From: Myxococcus xanthus
Lineage (GTDB): Bacteria > Myxococcota > Myxococcia > Myxococcales > Myxococcaceae
DNA: 64,000 bases
Assembly: GCF_006402735.1 (NCBI RefSeq)
Contig: NZ_CP017174.1
Span: 2,669,001-2,733,000 of the forward strand
Direction of reading: 5' to 3'
Under the pieces are notes generated by a model. It saw only the letters and a list, made by a program, of their open reading frames with translations. It searched no databases and was not told where the DNA came from. The translations under genes and the position numbers were made by a program. Positions 44,982 to 56,432 of this stretch are shown here, in pieces (within the stretch, counting starts at the first letter, position 1; the number at the start of each line of letters is the position of its first letter).

Positions 44982-45800
44982 ATGCCACCGCTGGACACGA
45001 AGACACGGGGAAGGACGTCGCGCGGACGCCTGCGCGCGCTGGACGCGTACCTGTGCCGCTTCGAGCGTCTGTTGCTCGAACGCCGTGACGGGCCCTGGGC
45101 CCACGCCGTCTTCGTCGACGTGGGCTTCGGCGAGCACCCGTGGACGACGCTGGAGAGCGCCCAGGCCTTTCGCGCGCTCAACCCGGAGCTCGCCGTGGTG
45201 GGCGTGGAACTGGACGCGGAGCGCGCGCGGGCGGCACAGGTGGACGCGGATGCCCGCACGTCCTTCCGCGAGGGCGGCTTCGCGCTGCCCCTTCGGCCCG
45301 ACGAGCCCGCCCGGCTGGTGCGTGCCATGAACCTGCTCCGTCAGGGCCCCCTCGAGCGCGTCCCCGAGGTGCACCGCACCCTGGCCCGCTACCTGCTGCC
45401 GTCGGGCCTGCTGGTGGAGGGCAGCGCGGACGCGACGGGCGCGGTGATGTCCGCGCACCTGCTGCGCCGCGGCGTCGGGGATGGCGAGGAGCTGCCGCTG
45501 CGCGAAGCGCTCCTGTTCCACACCGACTTCAGCCTCGGCTTCGCGCCCATGCTCTTCCGGGACTGGCTGCCCCGGGACTTGCGCCGCCGGGTACGTCCGG
45601 GTGAGCCCATCCATGACTTCTTCTCCGCATGGAGCGCCGCCTGGCAGCAGGCGCGGACCATGGGCCATACGCACCCACCCGATGCGTTTCGTGAAGCCGC
45701 ACTGGGGCTCTCCGCACGAATGGAGGGAGTGGAGACCGACCCGTGGCTCTTGTCCCAGGGCTACGTTGTTTGGAGGTCCAAGGGGGGTGTCTGTTTTTGA
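44982..45800 (+). CDS. Class I SAM methyltransferase-like protein
   Basis: The 272-residue protein has AVFVDVGFGEHPWTT (motif I, near residues 43-57) and VVGVELDAERARAAQV (acidic ribose-binding residue in VELD). The order fits a class I methyltransferase. It has a helical N-terminus. The ATG at 44982 follows GAGCG; the frame opens 42 codons earlier. The target is unknown. It precedes the ATP-grasp gene by 160 bases. Confidence 0.65.
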   Translation: MPPLDTKTRGRTSRGRLRALDAYLCRFERLLLERRDGPWAHAVFVDVGFGEHPWTTLESAQAFRALNPELAVVGVELDAERARAAQVDADARTSFREGGFALPLRPDEPARLVRAMNLLRQGPLERVPEVHRTLARYLLPSGLLVEGSADATGAVMSAHLLRRGVGDGEELPLREALLFHTDFSLGFAPMLFRDWLPRDLRRRVRPGEPIHDFFSAWSAAWQQARTMGHTHPPDAFREAALGLSARMEGVETDPWLLSQGYVVWRSKGGVCF

Positions 45801-45960
45801 CGACAGTGGGCTGCGTCTTTCTCAGAGAAGGAGAGGGCGCAGCCGAGGGAAGCCAAGTGGGGTGGCGTGCGGTTATCCTTCGCGCGACCAGGACTTGAAA
45901 CGGCACCTCCTCTCCTTCGCGTGAGGCGTGCCGGGAACGCAGCGGGAGAACGACACCGTC

Positions 45961-47259
45961 ATGTTGGAGCAGGCACCCCAGGTTCGAATGGAGGGCCGGC
46001 CGTCCGTGCTGCTCTTCTCCGCGGGCTTCTACGGCACGCTCGCGGCCGCGCGTTGCTTCGGACGCAATGGCATTGACGTCACGGTGGCGGACCCCGGCAA
46101 GCTGGGGCCCGCGAGCTGGTCTCGCTTCGTGGGCCGCCGCGTGCAGTGTCCTCCGGAGTCCCAGGCCGAGGCCTTCGTCGAGTGGCTGATGGACCTGGGC
46201 CGCCGCGAGCCGATGCGGCACGTGCTCTATCCGACGAGCGATGAGCTGGCGTGGCTGGTGTCTGTCCACCGCGAGGCGCTGTCGGAGTATTTCCACCTCT
46301 ACGACCCGGGCGTCGACGCCGTCTACGGCCTGCTCAACAAGCGCAAGCTCTTCGAGGCGGGCCAGGCGGTGGGCCTGAAGCTGCCGCGCACCTGGTTCCC
46401 CGAATCGGAAGCGGACCTGGACGTGGTGTCCCGCGAGGCGCGCTTCCCGGTCCTCATCAAGCCCACCACGCAGATTCTCTACTCCACCCACCGCAAGGGG
46501 CAGCCGGTGCAGGCGCCCGAGCAGCTCGCGGAGGAGTACCGCGCCTTCTCTCGGGACGGGTACGCGCCCATGCTGGTGCGCTTCGACCCCGCGGTGTCGC
46601 GCCCCATGGTGCAGGAGTTCCACCCGGAGGCGGCGGAGGGCATCTACAGCCTCTCCGGCTTCGTGGACGAGACGGGCGAGCTGTTCGAGGTGCGCGGCGC
46701 CATGAAGGTGCTCCAGCGTCCGCGGCGGCTGGGCGTGGGCGTGTGCTTTGAATCCGCTCCGGTGCGCGAGGAGCTGGCCGCGGGGCTCCAGCGTCTGTGC
46801 AAGCGCCTGGGCTACCACGGCGTCTTCGAGGTGGAGTTCATCCAGACGAAGGACGACTTCCTCCTCATCGACTTCAACCCCCGCTACTACGGGCAGATGG
46901 GCTTCGACATCGCCCGGGGCCTGCCGCTGCCGCTGCTGGCCTACCACGCCGCGCTGGGGGACCGGGACGCCCTGCGCCGCGAGCTGCGGGCCGCGCGTGA
47001 CTGGCGCGGCAACGGCGAGGTGTTCTGCAACCGCATCGCGCTGGAGATGCTGCTCAACCTCCAGCGGCTGTCCGGCGCGTTGCCGGAGGACGAGGCCCGC
47101 CAGTGGCGGAGCTGGCTGGCGTCACACCGGGACGTGGCGGTGGACCCGCTCATCGACTCGGATGACCTGATGCCCACCGCGGTGGAGGTGGCGCAGATTC
47201 TCTACGGCTCCGCGCGCCACCCCCGGGCCTTCATCCGGATGATGGTGCTCAACCGGTGA
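45961..47259 (+). CDS. ATP-grasp carboxylate-ligase-like enzyme
   Basis: The 432-residue protein has an N-terminal PreATP-grasp region (VLLFSAGFYGTLAAARCF), an ATP-binding FPVLIKPTT near residue 163, an MVQEFHPEA hinge and metal-binding FEVEFIQTKDDFLLIDFNPRYYGQ near 290. It should form an amide or ester through an acyl phosphate. The ATG at 45961 is preferred; a GTG at 45928 is in frame. Its end overlaps the PLP-decarboxylase end by 11 bases on opposite strands. With the two next genes it could belong to a cell-surface or small-molecule pathway. Confidence 0.75.
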   Translation: MLEQAPQVRMEGRPSVLLFSAGFYGTLAAARCFGRNGIDVTVADPGKLGPASWSRFVGRRVQCPPESQAEAFVEWLMDLGRREPMRHVLYPTSDELAWLVSVHREALSEYFHLYDPGVDAVYGLLNKRKLFEAGQAVGLKLPRTWFPESEADLDVVSREARFPVLIKPTTQILYSTHRKGQPVQAPEQLAEEYRAFSRDGYAPMLVRFDPAVSRPMVQEFHPEAAEGIYSLSGFVDETGELFEVRGAMKVLQRPRRLGVGVCFESAPVREELAAGLQRLCKRLGYHGVFEVEFIQTKDDFLLIDFNPRYYGQMGFDIARGLPLPLLAYHAALGDRDALRRELRAARDWRGNGEVFCNRIALEMLLNLQRLSGALPEDEARQWRSWLASHRDVAVDPLIDSDDLMPTAVEVAQILYGSARHPRAFIRMMVLNR

Positions 47260-48691
47260 GCGCGGCGCGGCTGTCCAGCGCGTCGAACGTCACCAGGTCA
47301 TCGAACGTCTCCGCGCGCCGCAGCAGCCGCTCCTTCCCGTCCTCCAGCGCGATGATGGCCGGCTGGGGATAGGAGAAGGACGTGGCGAAGGGCACGAAGT
47401 AGGCGCCCGCGTCCATGATGGCCAGCGTGTCTCCCACGCGCAGGTCGGGCAGCCGCTTCGCGTGGTAGAGCGTGTCGCCCGGCGTGCAGATGGGGCCCAC
47501 CACCGTATAGATTTTGTCGGCCGGCGCGTCCGGCCGGTTCACGTGGAAGAGCTGGTGGTACTCGTTGCGCACGCACTCGGCATGGTTGATGCCAGCGTCG
47601 AGCACCGCCCACGTCCTGTCTTCCCCCGCCTTGAGCGCGTGCACGCGGCCCAGCAGCAGCTGCGTGTCGCCCGTCATGGCGCGGCCCGGCTCCAGGAAGA
47701 TGCGGGGACGCTGGCGGCCGCGCCGCGCGTAGTGCGTCTCCACCATCTCCACCGCCAGCGCCACGTAGCGGTCGATGGACAACGACGCCGCCGGGTCGGG
47801 CGCGGGCACGTCGCGGAAGAACGTGAGGTTGAGGCGCCAGTCGCGCTCGGCGATGTGCTCGACGGTGGGCGTGTTGAGGCTGCCGCCCAAATCGAGCACC
47901 TCCAAATCCAACCCCAGCTCCTGGTGCAGCGTGTCCGTGAAGTCGAGCACCGACTCCACGAAGGCCGTGAAGTCGCCCTCCGTGCGGAGTGTCTCCCCAC
48001 GGTGCGCGTGCAGGCCCACCACGTCCAGGTGCTTCGACGCGCGCGCCTGCTGGTAGGCCCGCAGCGCGGCGCCTCCCGCGATGGGCGTGCCGAACTGCGC
48101 GGACCAGCCGCTGTTCGTCGTCACTCGCACGGCGACGCGCGGGCGGCGGTCCAGCTCCGCGGCCAGGCGGGCGAAGACGGCAATCTCCTCCGCGTGGTTG
48201 GCGGCCAGCAGCTGGATGCCCCGGGAGATGGCCTCGCGCACGGAGGCCTCCGACTTCACCGGGCCGTTGTAGACGATGCGCTCCGGGGGCACGCCCAGCT
48301 TCAGCGCCAGCCACATCTCGTAGGCGGAGATGACCTCCGCGCCCACGCCCAGGCCGTGCAGGAAGGACAGCACGCCGGGCACCGGGTTCGTCTTGTACGA
48401 GTAATAGACTTCACAGCCGCCCGTGCGCCCCGGCGGCACCGCCAGGAAGCGCTCCGCGTTGCGGCGCAGCGCCGCCATGTGCACCACGTGCAGCGGCGAG
48501 CCCCAGCGCTCCACCAGCTGCGCCAGCGGGACGCCCTCCAGGCTCAGGCCCTGGCCGGGCACGTCCCGCAGGCCCCAGTGCGAGGCGGGAATGTGGTTGC
48601 GTGCGGGGGCCATGGCCCGCTGGAGCACCGGGCGCAGCGTCTGCTTCACCTGGCGCCTGGCCGTCCCGAGAAGCCGGCTCTTGAGGCTCAT
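47249..48691 (-). CDS. PLP-dependent decarboxylase of the DAP/ornithine (fold III) type
   Basis: The 480-residue protein has the Schiff-base lysine K100 in YYSYKTNPV and an RGETLRTEGDF region. The glycine-rich phosphate loop is in LDLGGSLNT, EPGRAMTGD follows near residue 330, and a GPICTPGDTLYH motif lies near 400 with the catalytic Cys. It is not a clear LysA: its N-terminal 60 residues are unusual and basic. Substrate unknown. Its start overlaps the glycosyltransferase stop (ATGA), so the two are coupled. Confidence 0.78.
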   Translation of the reverse strand: MSLKSRLLGTARRQVKQTLRPVLQRAMAPARNHIPASHWGLRDVPGQGLSLEGVPLAQLVERWGSPLHVVHMAALRRNAERFLAVPPGRTGGCEVYYSYKTNPVPGVLSFLHGLGVGAEVISAYEMWLALKLGVPPERIVYNGPVKSEASVREAISRGIQLLAANHAEEIAVFARLAAELDRRPRVAVRVTTNSGWSAQFGTPIAGGAALRAYQQARASKHLDVVGLHAHRGETLRTEGDFTAFVESVLDFTDTLHQELGLDLEVLDLGGSLNTPTVEHIAERDWRLNLTFFRDVPAPDPAASLSIDRYVALAVEMVETHYARRGRQRPRIFLEPGRAMTGDTQLLLGRVHALKAGEDRTWAVLDAGINHAECVRNEYHQLFHVNRPDAPADKIYTVVGPICTPGDTLYHAKRLPDLRVGDTLAIMDAGAYFVPFATSFSYPQPAIIALEDGKERLLRRAETFDDLVTFDALDSRAALTG

Positions 48692-49539
48692 GACACGCGG
48701 CCCTGGTTGCGCAGGCGCAGCGGCAGACGGCGGGCGACCTCGAAGGGCAGCACCCGCAGGGCGGCCTGCATGAGGCGGTACTCCAGCATGCCGTTCGTCT
48801 TGCGGTACTTGCCGTGAATCATCTCGTTGGACTGCACCACCAGCGTGCCGTCCTTGCCCAGGTTGTGCATCAGTGAAGGCCGGCCGGTGCGGTAGTGCAG
48901 GATGGGCCGGTTGACGTACACGTGGCCGAACGCGCGGATGCCGCGCAGGTAGAAGTCCACGTCCTCGTAGACGGGGATGCTGGCGTCGAAGCCGCCCAGC
49001 GGGGCGAAGTGCTCGCGGCGCACCATGCACGCGGAGTTCACATACAGCGTGCCGCGGAAGAGGATGTGGGCCACCGTCCACGCGCTGTTGGGAGTGCTGG
49101 CGCCCACCTGGGCCGCCCACTCGAAGTAGGTGCTCTTGTCCTTGAGCCAGTCCGCGTCGTCGCCGAAGGGCACCACCCAGCCCACCGCCACGCCCGCGTC
49201 CGGCCGCGCGTCCAGCGCGCTCACCATGGCGTGAAGCGCGCCCTCGGCGAGCATGTCGTCGTCATCCAGGAAGTGCAGGTATCGGCCGCGGGCCAGCGTG
49301 GCGCCGTGGTTGCGCACCACGGCTGGGCGGCCCTTCGACGGCGGGTCATTCACCAGGTAGCGGACCCGTTCGTCCTTCAGTCCTTCCACCGCCTCGCGTG
49401 CCGTGCCCTCGGGCGTGTCGTCCAGGACGAGGACCTCGACGTTCACCCCTTCCTGGCGGAGGACCGAGCGGATGGCCTCCACCACTTCCTTCTCCCGCTT
49501 GTGGGTGGGCATCACCACCGAGACGTCAATGACGGACAT
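48688..49539 (-). CDS. Family 2 glycosyltransferase
   Basis: The 283-residue GT-A enzyme has VSVVMPTHKREKEVVEAI at its start, VLDDTPEGT and the metal site FLDDDDML (92-95), then YEDVDFYLRG as the acceptor-side ED motif. It transfers a sugar from a nucleotide donor. I start at the ATG 49539; a GTG at 49566 would add nine residues. It is coupled to the PLP-dependent enzyme; both may act in polysaccharide or glycoconjugate synthesis. Confidence 0.85.
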   Translation of the reverse strand: MSVIDVSVVMPTHKREKEVVEAIRSVLRQEGVNVEVLVLDDTPEGTAREAVEGLKDERVRYLVNDPPSKGRPAVVRNHGATLARGRYLHFLDDDDMLAEGALHAMVSALDARPDAGVAVGWVVPFGDDADWLKDKSTYFEWAAQVGASTPNSAWTVAHILFRGTLYVNSACMVRREHFAPLGGFDASIPVYEDVDFYLRGIRAFGHVYVNRPILHYRTGRPSLMHNLGKDGTLVVQSNEMIHGKYRKTNGMLEYRLMQAALRVLPFEVARRLPLRLRNQGRVS

Positions 49540-49604
49540 AGCGGACTTATACGCGTTGGCGGCCACGCCTGAGAAGCCGCCCGCCCGCGCGCCACCCCGT
49601 CACA

Positions 49605-49859
49605 TCAGTAGCTCGCGAACTCCAGGTCGAAATCCACTCCAAGCGCCTCTTCCGGGTCGCACTCGACCTGTGCCCGGACCGCCGCAAGTAGGACAGGAAT
49701 GTCCGAATTCTGGCGATTCCCACTCGGACGGGAGGGGGGTGTGGTGCTCACGACCACCCAGTCATGGCTGCCAGTGGCCGCACGGACCTGCCTGTCCGCT
49801 CGACCGGAATCCCAGTGCGACAGGCGGTTCAGCGAGGGCTGCGTGCGGTGGCGGGCCAT
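49605..49859 (-). CDS. Small hypothetical protein (84 aa)
   Basis: The ATG at 49859 has an excellent AGGAGG six bases upstream. The product is basic at its N-terminus (ARHRTQPSLNRL) and acidic at its end (ECDPEEALGVDFDLEFASY). No signal peptide, membrane segment or known motif. It is divergent from the leucyl/arginyl-transferase gene; about 200 bases between probably hold both promoters. The basic-leader/acidic-core layout vaguely recalls a peptide precursor, but there is no maturation gene next to it. Confidence 0.6.
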   Translation of the reverse strand: MARHRTQPSLNRLSHWDSGRADRQVRAATGSHDWVVVSTTPPSRPSGNRQNSDIPVLLAAVRAQVECDPEEALGVDFDLEFASY

Positions 49860-50057
49860 GGTCATCCTCCTGCCTCGACTCCGCGAGGCTGGCCGTTGGT
49901 TGTGCAGACGTCATGCCAGCCCGCCAGCTGGGCAGACGGGTGTGCCGCGGACGACGCGTTTCCCTCTGAGAAGCGGGTGTCTGCCCGGAAGCGGAGGCTT
50001 CGAGACACCGGGTCAGACTTGACGCCGGACAGCGGGCACGACAGGAACAGGCCACAC

Positions 50058-50807
50058 ATGGCGTTCCTCCTGGCACACGAAGTCGAGCCGCCCCGGGCCT
50101 GCAGCTACCTGCCGGAGCGGCAGGCCTCGCTCGAAAACCTCGTGCTGGAGGACGTCACGCCGGAGGAGTACGAGCACCTGCTGGTGAGAGGCTGGCGCCG
50201 CTTCGGGTTGGTGTACTTCCGGCCCGCCTGCGTGGACTGCCATGCCTGCGTGTCATTGCGCATCCCCGTGGAGGGCTTCCAGCCCAACCGCAGCCAGCGC
50301 CGGGCGCGTGCCGCGTGCGCGCATCTGCGCGTGGAGGTGGGGCCGCCGCGTGTGGATGACGCGCGCCTGGCGCTGTATCGCCAGTGGCATTCGGAGCGCG
50401 AGGCCGCGCGCGAGTGGGCGCCGTCACCCATCACCGTGCGCGAGTACTCGCTCCAGTTCTCCTACCCGCACCCGTCCGCGCGCGAGGTGGCGTGGTACGA
50501 CGACGGCGCGGAGGGCGGATCCAGGCTGGTGGGCGTGGGCATCTGCGACGAGACGCCGCGCGCCTGGAGCGCCGTGTATTTCTTCTACGACCCCGCATAT
50601 GCGCACCTGTCGCTGGGCACGGCCAACGTGCTGCACCAGGTGGCACTGGCGAAGGCGCGGGGCATCCCCCACGTCTACCTGGGCTACCGCGTGCTGGCCT
50701 GCGCGTCCCTGCGCTACAAGGGCGCCTTCCGTCCGCACGAGCTGCTGGAGGAGCGGCCCGCGCTGGACGCGGCGCCTCACTGGGTGGCACCGCCCGAGGA
50801 GGCTTGA
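50058..50807 (+). CDS. bpt: Leucyl/arginyl-tRNA--protein transferase (Bpt/Ate type)
   Basis: The 249-residue enzyme adds leucine or arginine to N-terminal Asp/Glu and marks proteins for ClpS/ClpAP. It has the family's CSYLPERQASLENLV, GWRRFGLVYFRPACVDCHACVSLRI (cysteine cluster), SPREYSLQF-like segment and VYFFYDPAYAHLSLGT. The ATG at 50058 is the first in frame with this start. Its last 31 bases overlap the end of the opposite-strand hydrolase gene. Confidence 0.88.
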   Translation: MAFLLAHEVEPPRACSYLPERQASLENLVLEDVTPEEYEHLLVRGWRRFGLVYFRPACVDCHACVSLRIPVEGFQPNRSQRRARAACAHLRVEVGPPRVDDARLALYRQWHSEREAAREWAPSPITVREYSLQFSYPHPSAREVAWYDDGAEGGSRLVGVGICDETPRAWSAVYFFYDPAYAHLSLGTANVLHQVALAKARGIPHVYLGYRVLACASLRYKGAFRPHELLEERPALDAAPHWVAPPEEA

Positions 50808-51703
50808 GGCAGGGCCTGGAGCGCCGCGCCGAAGTGCTGGAGCAGCCGGCGCGCGTATTCCTCCGGCGCCACACGCGCGTACTGGCCATGGCCCGCGCCC
50901 TCGACGACCCAGAGTGACTTGGGTTCGCACGCGGCCTGGAAGAGGCTGGCCTGGAGCTTCGCGGGCGCGTCCGGGTCCACGTCGCCGTTGATCAGCAGCA
51001 GCGGCCGGCCGCCCAGCCGGCACATCCCGTCAATGGGGCGCACCGCGTCCACCGTCACGCCCGCGCGGCGCAGGGTCCACAGCACCGGCTCCGCGCTCAG
51101 CGCACCCCAGCGGCCATAGCCGGCGTAGATGTCCGCCTCCAGCGCGGGATAGGCCCCCGCGGCGGCCACCGCCTTCACCCGCGCGTCCTCGCTGGCGACC
51201 AGGAGCGACGTGGTGCCACCCATGGAGAAGCCGAAGAGGCCCAACCGTCCCGGGTCCACGTCCGGGCGCCGTGAGATGAAATCCAGCGCGGCCGTCACGT
51301 CGCGCCGCTCCCGGTCTCCCCACGTCACCGTGTCGCCGCCGCTCTCGCCGTGCGCGCGCAAATCAAAGAGCAACACTCCGTAGCCCGCGCCCGCGAGCGT
51401 CCGGGCCTCGAAGAGCAGCTGCGCGCGGTTGTCCGCGAAACCGTGCACCAGCACCACCGCGGCGCGGTTGCGTGAAGGCACGTACCAGCCCTTGAGCGGC
51501 ACCCCGTCGGACGTGGTGAAGGCCACGTCCTCCAGCGGCGACAACACCGGCTCCGCCGGGGGACGTGTCACCGGAATGGGCCGCGGATGCAGCAAGCCCT
51601 GGCCGATGCGATGACCGTTGACCCCGAGGTATCCCGCCGCGGCGAGCAACACGCAGAGGGGCGCCAACGCCATGAGACAGCGGAATTGAGTACGTGTTTT
51701 CAC
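50777..51703 (-). CDS. Alpha/beta hydrolase, probably membrane-anchored
   Basis: The protein has an N-terminal hydrophobic anchor (LMALAPLCVLLAAAGYLGV), VVLVHGFADNRAQLL (oxyanion region), the nucleophile GFSMGG, an aspartate in INGDVDP and the histidine in GAGHGQYA. It may hydrolyse an ester or peptide at the outer face of the inner membrane. I start at the GTG 51703; the ATG at 51673 and an earlier one at 51772 are possible. It overlaps bpt in antisense by 31 bases. Confidence 0.8.
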   Translation of the reverse strand: MKTRTQFRCLMALAPLCVLLAAAGYLGVNGHRIGQGLLHPRPIPVTRPPAEPVLSPLEDVAFTTSDGVPLKGWYVPSRNRAAVVLVHGFADNRAQLLFEARTLAGAGYGVLLFDLRAHGESGGDTVTWGDRERRDVTAALDFISRRPDVDPGRLGLFGFSMGGTTSLLVASEDARVKAVAAAGAYPALEADIYAGYGRWGALSAEPVLWTLRRAGVTVDAVRPIDGMCRLGGRPLLLINGDVDPDAPAKLQASLFQAACEPKSLWVVEGAGHGQYARVAPEEYARRLLQHFGAALQALPQASSGGATQ

Positions 51704-51872
51704 GGATATCTTGGATTGGCTTGGAATAAAGCGAACCCTAGCTGAGCCGTGGGGGTGGCGGAGCGAATGCAAGTTGGTTACACCGCGGGTGGGTCAGGTT
51801 GGAGCCGGGGGGAGTCCTGTCACTCCGAAGGTCCTGGACCGCGGTGTCTCGAAGCACGCGAGAGTGCGGGTG

Positions 51873-53030
51873 ATGCTCGTAACGACACAGGGCGAGGCGC
51901 CTCCAGTAGCCGCTCGGAAGCGGGTGCTGTTCACGCTGGTGTTCCTGGGCTCGGGCGGCATCGAACGGTCCGTGTGCAACGTGCTGACGGGGCTGGACCC
52001 CAGCCGGTTCGACACGAAGATGTTCTTCCACCACCGGCCCCATCCGAAGAGCCAGAGCGACCGGATTCCGCAGCGCACCGAGGTGGTGTGGGGCACCGAC
52101 GCCTTCGAGTACCGGCGGGGCATGTTGCCGCGCTTCTTCTGGCGGCTGGTGCGCGAGTCGCGCGACGTGGACGTCATCGTCGCGGGGCAGGAGGGCCGGG
52201 CGGCGCTGCTGGCGTGCCTGGCGGGGCGGCTGCTGCGCAAGCCCGTGGTGGGCATGATTCACTTCGACTGGGGCGCCTTCCACCTGGAGCAGCCCCGGCG
52301 GCAGCTCTGGGGCCTGCGGTGGCTCTACCCGCGCATGAGCCGCATCGTCGCGTGCGGCCACGATTCAGCGAAGGCCTTCCAGGACCTGGTGCCGGTGCGG
52401 CCCGAGCAGCTCCACGTCATCCCCAACTTCGTGGACGGCGACCGGGTGCGCGCCGCCGGTGCGCAGCCGCTGCCGGCCTGGGCGGAGCCCATCTTCCGCA
52501 AGCCCGTGGTCATCGCCGTGGGCCGGCTGGAGCACCAGAAGGCCTTCGACGTGCTCATCCGGAGCCACGCGCTGATGCGCCAGGCCGGGGTGGACCAGCA
52601 CCTGCTCATCCTGGGGGAAGGCTCGCTGGAGGCGGAGCTGAAGGCGCTGGTGAAGTCCCTGGGCGTGGAGGACTCCGTCTTCCTGCCGGGCTTCGCGCCC
52701 AACCCACATGCGCTGATGCGGCGGGCGGCGGCCTTCGCCCTGTCCTCGCGCTTCGAGGGGCTGCCCATGGTGCTGCTGGAGGCGCTGGCCCTGGGCTGCC
52801 CCGTGGTCAGTACCGACTGTCCCTCCGGTCCCGCGGAGGTGCTGGAGCACGGCAAGCACGGCGTCCTGGTTCCCATGGAGCAGCCCCAGGCGCTGGCGGA
52901 CGCCCTGGCGCGAATCGTCCAGGACGACGTGCACCGGGCCGACCTGTCCGCCCGGGCCCGGCGCCGCTCCGAGGAGCTGTCCGCCGACCGCGCCCTCAAG
53001 GCCTGGGAGTCCCTGCTCTCGTCGCTCTGA
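51873..53030 (+). CDS. Family 4 (GT-B) glycosyltransferase
   Basis: The 385-residue protein has [16 protein letters not shown] near its start, a GT4 donor-side domain with [31 protein letters not shown], and the E-x7-E motif in [22 protein letters not shown]. Frame is open from 51711; the ATG at 51873 gives the normal N-terminus. It is divergent from the hydrolase. The sugar and acceptor cannot be read from sequence. Confidence 0.85.
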   Translation: MLVTTQGEAPPVAARKRVLFTLVFLGSGGIERSVCNVLTGLDPSRFDTKMFFHHRPHPKSQSDRIPQRTEVVWGTDAFEYRRGMLPRFFWRLVRESRDVDVIVAGQEGRAALLACLAGRLLRKPVVGMIHFDWGAFHLEQPRRQLWGLRWLYPRMSRIVACGHDSAKAFQDLVPVRPEQLHVIPNFVDGDRVRAAGAQPLPAWAEPIFRKPVVIAVGRLEHQKAFDVLIRSHALMRQAGVDQHLLILGEGSLEAELKALVKSLGVEDSVFLPGFAPNPHALMRRAAAFALSSRFEGLPMVLLEALALGCPVVSTDCPSGPAEVLEHGKHGVLVPMEQPQALADALARIVQDDVHRADLSARARRRSEELSADRALKAWESLLSSL

Positions 53031-53209
53031 CAGAGGGGGAGGGGCCCGGTCCCCCGCCTTCCGGACGGAGGGATGAAATGTGCCCCCGCTGGGGGTTCCC
53101 CTGCACGGCTTCGGGGCGTCCACCTTCGTCCCGGAGGCCCGGCCGGGCGGCACATGAGGTAGGAATCCCTTGCCGGCCCCCGGCTGCTTCACGAGGATTC
53201 GCCCCCATC

Positions 53210-54898
<1,689 letters not shown>

Positions 54899-54971
54899 TC
54901 TCTGGCGTGCTTCCGGGTGCCGCCCACGCTGGCGGCACCTGGCACGGTGCTTTCTTCGGAAGGCTCGCGGC

Positions 54972-56432
54972 CTACCGCGTCGCGGCGGGCTGCTCGAGCT
55001 CCTTGAGCATCTTCACCGCGTTCTCGTTCTTGGGGTCCAGCTCCAGGGACTTGCGGTAGTTGGCGATGGCCTGTTCCTTGTCGCCGTGGGCGGCGTAGGC
55101 CTCGCCGAGGCTGTCGTAGCAGTTGGCCTCCTTGGGGAACATCTCCACGTTGAGCTTGAACACCTCGATGGCATCCGCCACGCGCCCGCCGCGCAAGAGG
55201 TGGTAGCCCACCGTGTTCAGCTGCGATTCGCTGAAGTCGTACTGGGCTTCTTTCGTCTTCTTCAGCGTGCGGTAGTTGGCGATGGCCTCGGCGGTGGAGC
55301 TCTTGCCGAGAGACTCCATCATCACGGTGCCGATGGGCATCCGGGCCTGCCGGGGGGCGATGCCATGGAGGATGCTCAGCACGCCGCCCGCAATCTCCTG
55401 GAGGTCGCCGTGGGTCGCGTTGTCGAGGAGGATGACGACCTCCTTGCGCTCGGGCACGCGGACCAGCAGGGATGAGAAGCCGTTGATGCCGCCGCTGTGG
55501 AAGATACCTGGGAGCTTCGTCTTGCCGTCATGCAGCTGCACGGGGGCAATGGCCCAGCCGAAGCCGTAGTGCTGAAGGCCCGGGGTGAGCATCTTCTGCT
55601 TGAGCTCCGCGGGCATCAGCGTGTCGCCGTAGAAGGCCCGGTCCCAGCGGTACAGGTCCTCCACCGTCGAGTACAGCGAGCCGGCGGCATAGGGCTGGCC
55701 CATGTCGAGGTAGGGCGCGTTGACGTACCCACCCGGCGTGGCCGTGTAGCCGCTGGCGCGCTTGGGCAGCACCGTGGCGGTGACGTCATAGCCGGAGTCC
55801 TTCATGCCCAGCGGCCCGAAGATGCGCGCCTGCACGGCCTGCGCATACGTCTGGCCGGTGAGCTTCTCGATGAGGGCGCCCAGCAGGTAGTAGCCGCAGT
55901 TGTTGTACGCGTACTTCGTGCCGGGCTCGAACTCCAGGTCGCCACTGCAGGACTTCTTCACGAACTCCGCGACGCCATAGGGGTTGACCGAGTCGGCCCG
56001 GAAATGGGGGGCCGACGTGTAGCTGGGAATGCCGGAGGTGTGGTTCAGCAGGTGGGTGATGGTGACGCGCCCACCGGTGTCGTTCCGGTAGTCCGGCAGG
56101 TGCTTCGTGATGGGGTCATCGAGCTGGAGCTTTCCCTCGGCGACGAGCTGCAGGATGACGGTCGCCGTGAAGGACTTGGTGATGGAGCCGATGCGGAACT
56201 TCGTGTCCGGCGCGTTGGGCACCTTCCACTCGAGGTTCGCGGAGCCGTAGCCCTTCTTGAGGAGGATGCCTCCCTCATGGGCCACGAGCACCGTTCCATT
56301 GAACATGCCCTTCTGGTGGAACCCACGGATGTACCGGTCCACCTCCTGCTTCCGGTTCGCCGCCTCCGCCAGCGGCGCCACCAGCACCCATGCCACCAGT
56401 ACGCCCGTGAGGCGCGCGCTCAGCCATCTCAT
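54972..56432 (-). CDS. Secreted beta-lactamase-family serine hydrolase with C-terminal TPRs
   Basis: The 486-residue protein has a signal peptide (RLTGVLVAWVLVAPLAEA), the nucleophile S83-x-x-K86 in IGSITKSF, the YAYNN tyrosine motif near residue 170, and HSGG near 313. The C-terminal 100 residues form TPR repeats (SQLNTVGYHLLRGG, YDSLGEAYAAHGDKEQAIANYRKSLELDPKN). It is an esterase- or D-aminopeptidase-like member of class C/EstB type rather than a resistance enzyme. Confidence 0.85.
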   Translation of the reverse strand: MRWLSARLTGVLVAWVLVAPLAEAANRKQEVDRYIRGFHQKGMFNGTVLVAHEGGILLKKGYGSANLEWKVPNAPDTKFRIGSITKSFTATVILQLVAEGKLQLDDPITKHLPDYRNDTGGRVTITHLLNHTSGIPSYTSAPHFRADSVNPYGVAEFVKKSCSGDLEFEPGTKYAYNNCGYYLLGALIEKLTGQTYAQAVQARIFGPLGMKDSGYDVTATVLPKRASGYTATPGGYVNAPYLDMGQPYAAGSLYSTVEDLYRWDRAFYGDTLMPAELKQKMLTPGLQHYGFGWAIAPVQLHDGKTKLPGIFHSGGINGFSSLLVRVPERKEVVILLDNATHGDLQEIAGGVLSILHGIAPRQARMPIGTVMMESLGKSSTAEAIANYRTLKKTKEAQYDFSESQLNTVGYHLLRGGRVADAIEVFKLNVEMFPKEANCYDSLGEAYAAHGDKEQAIANYRKSLELDPKNENAVKMLKELEQPAATR

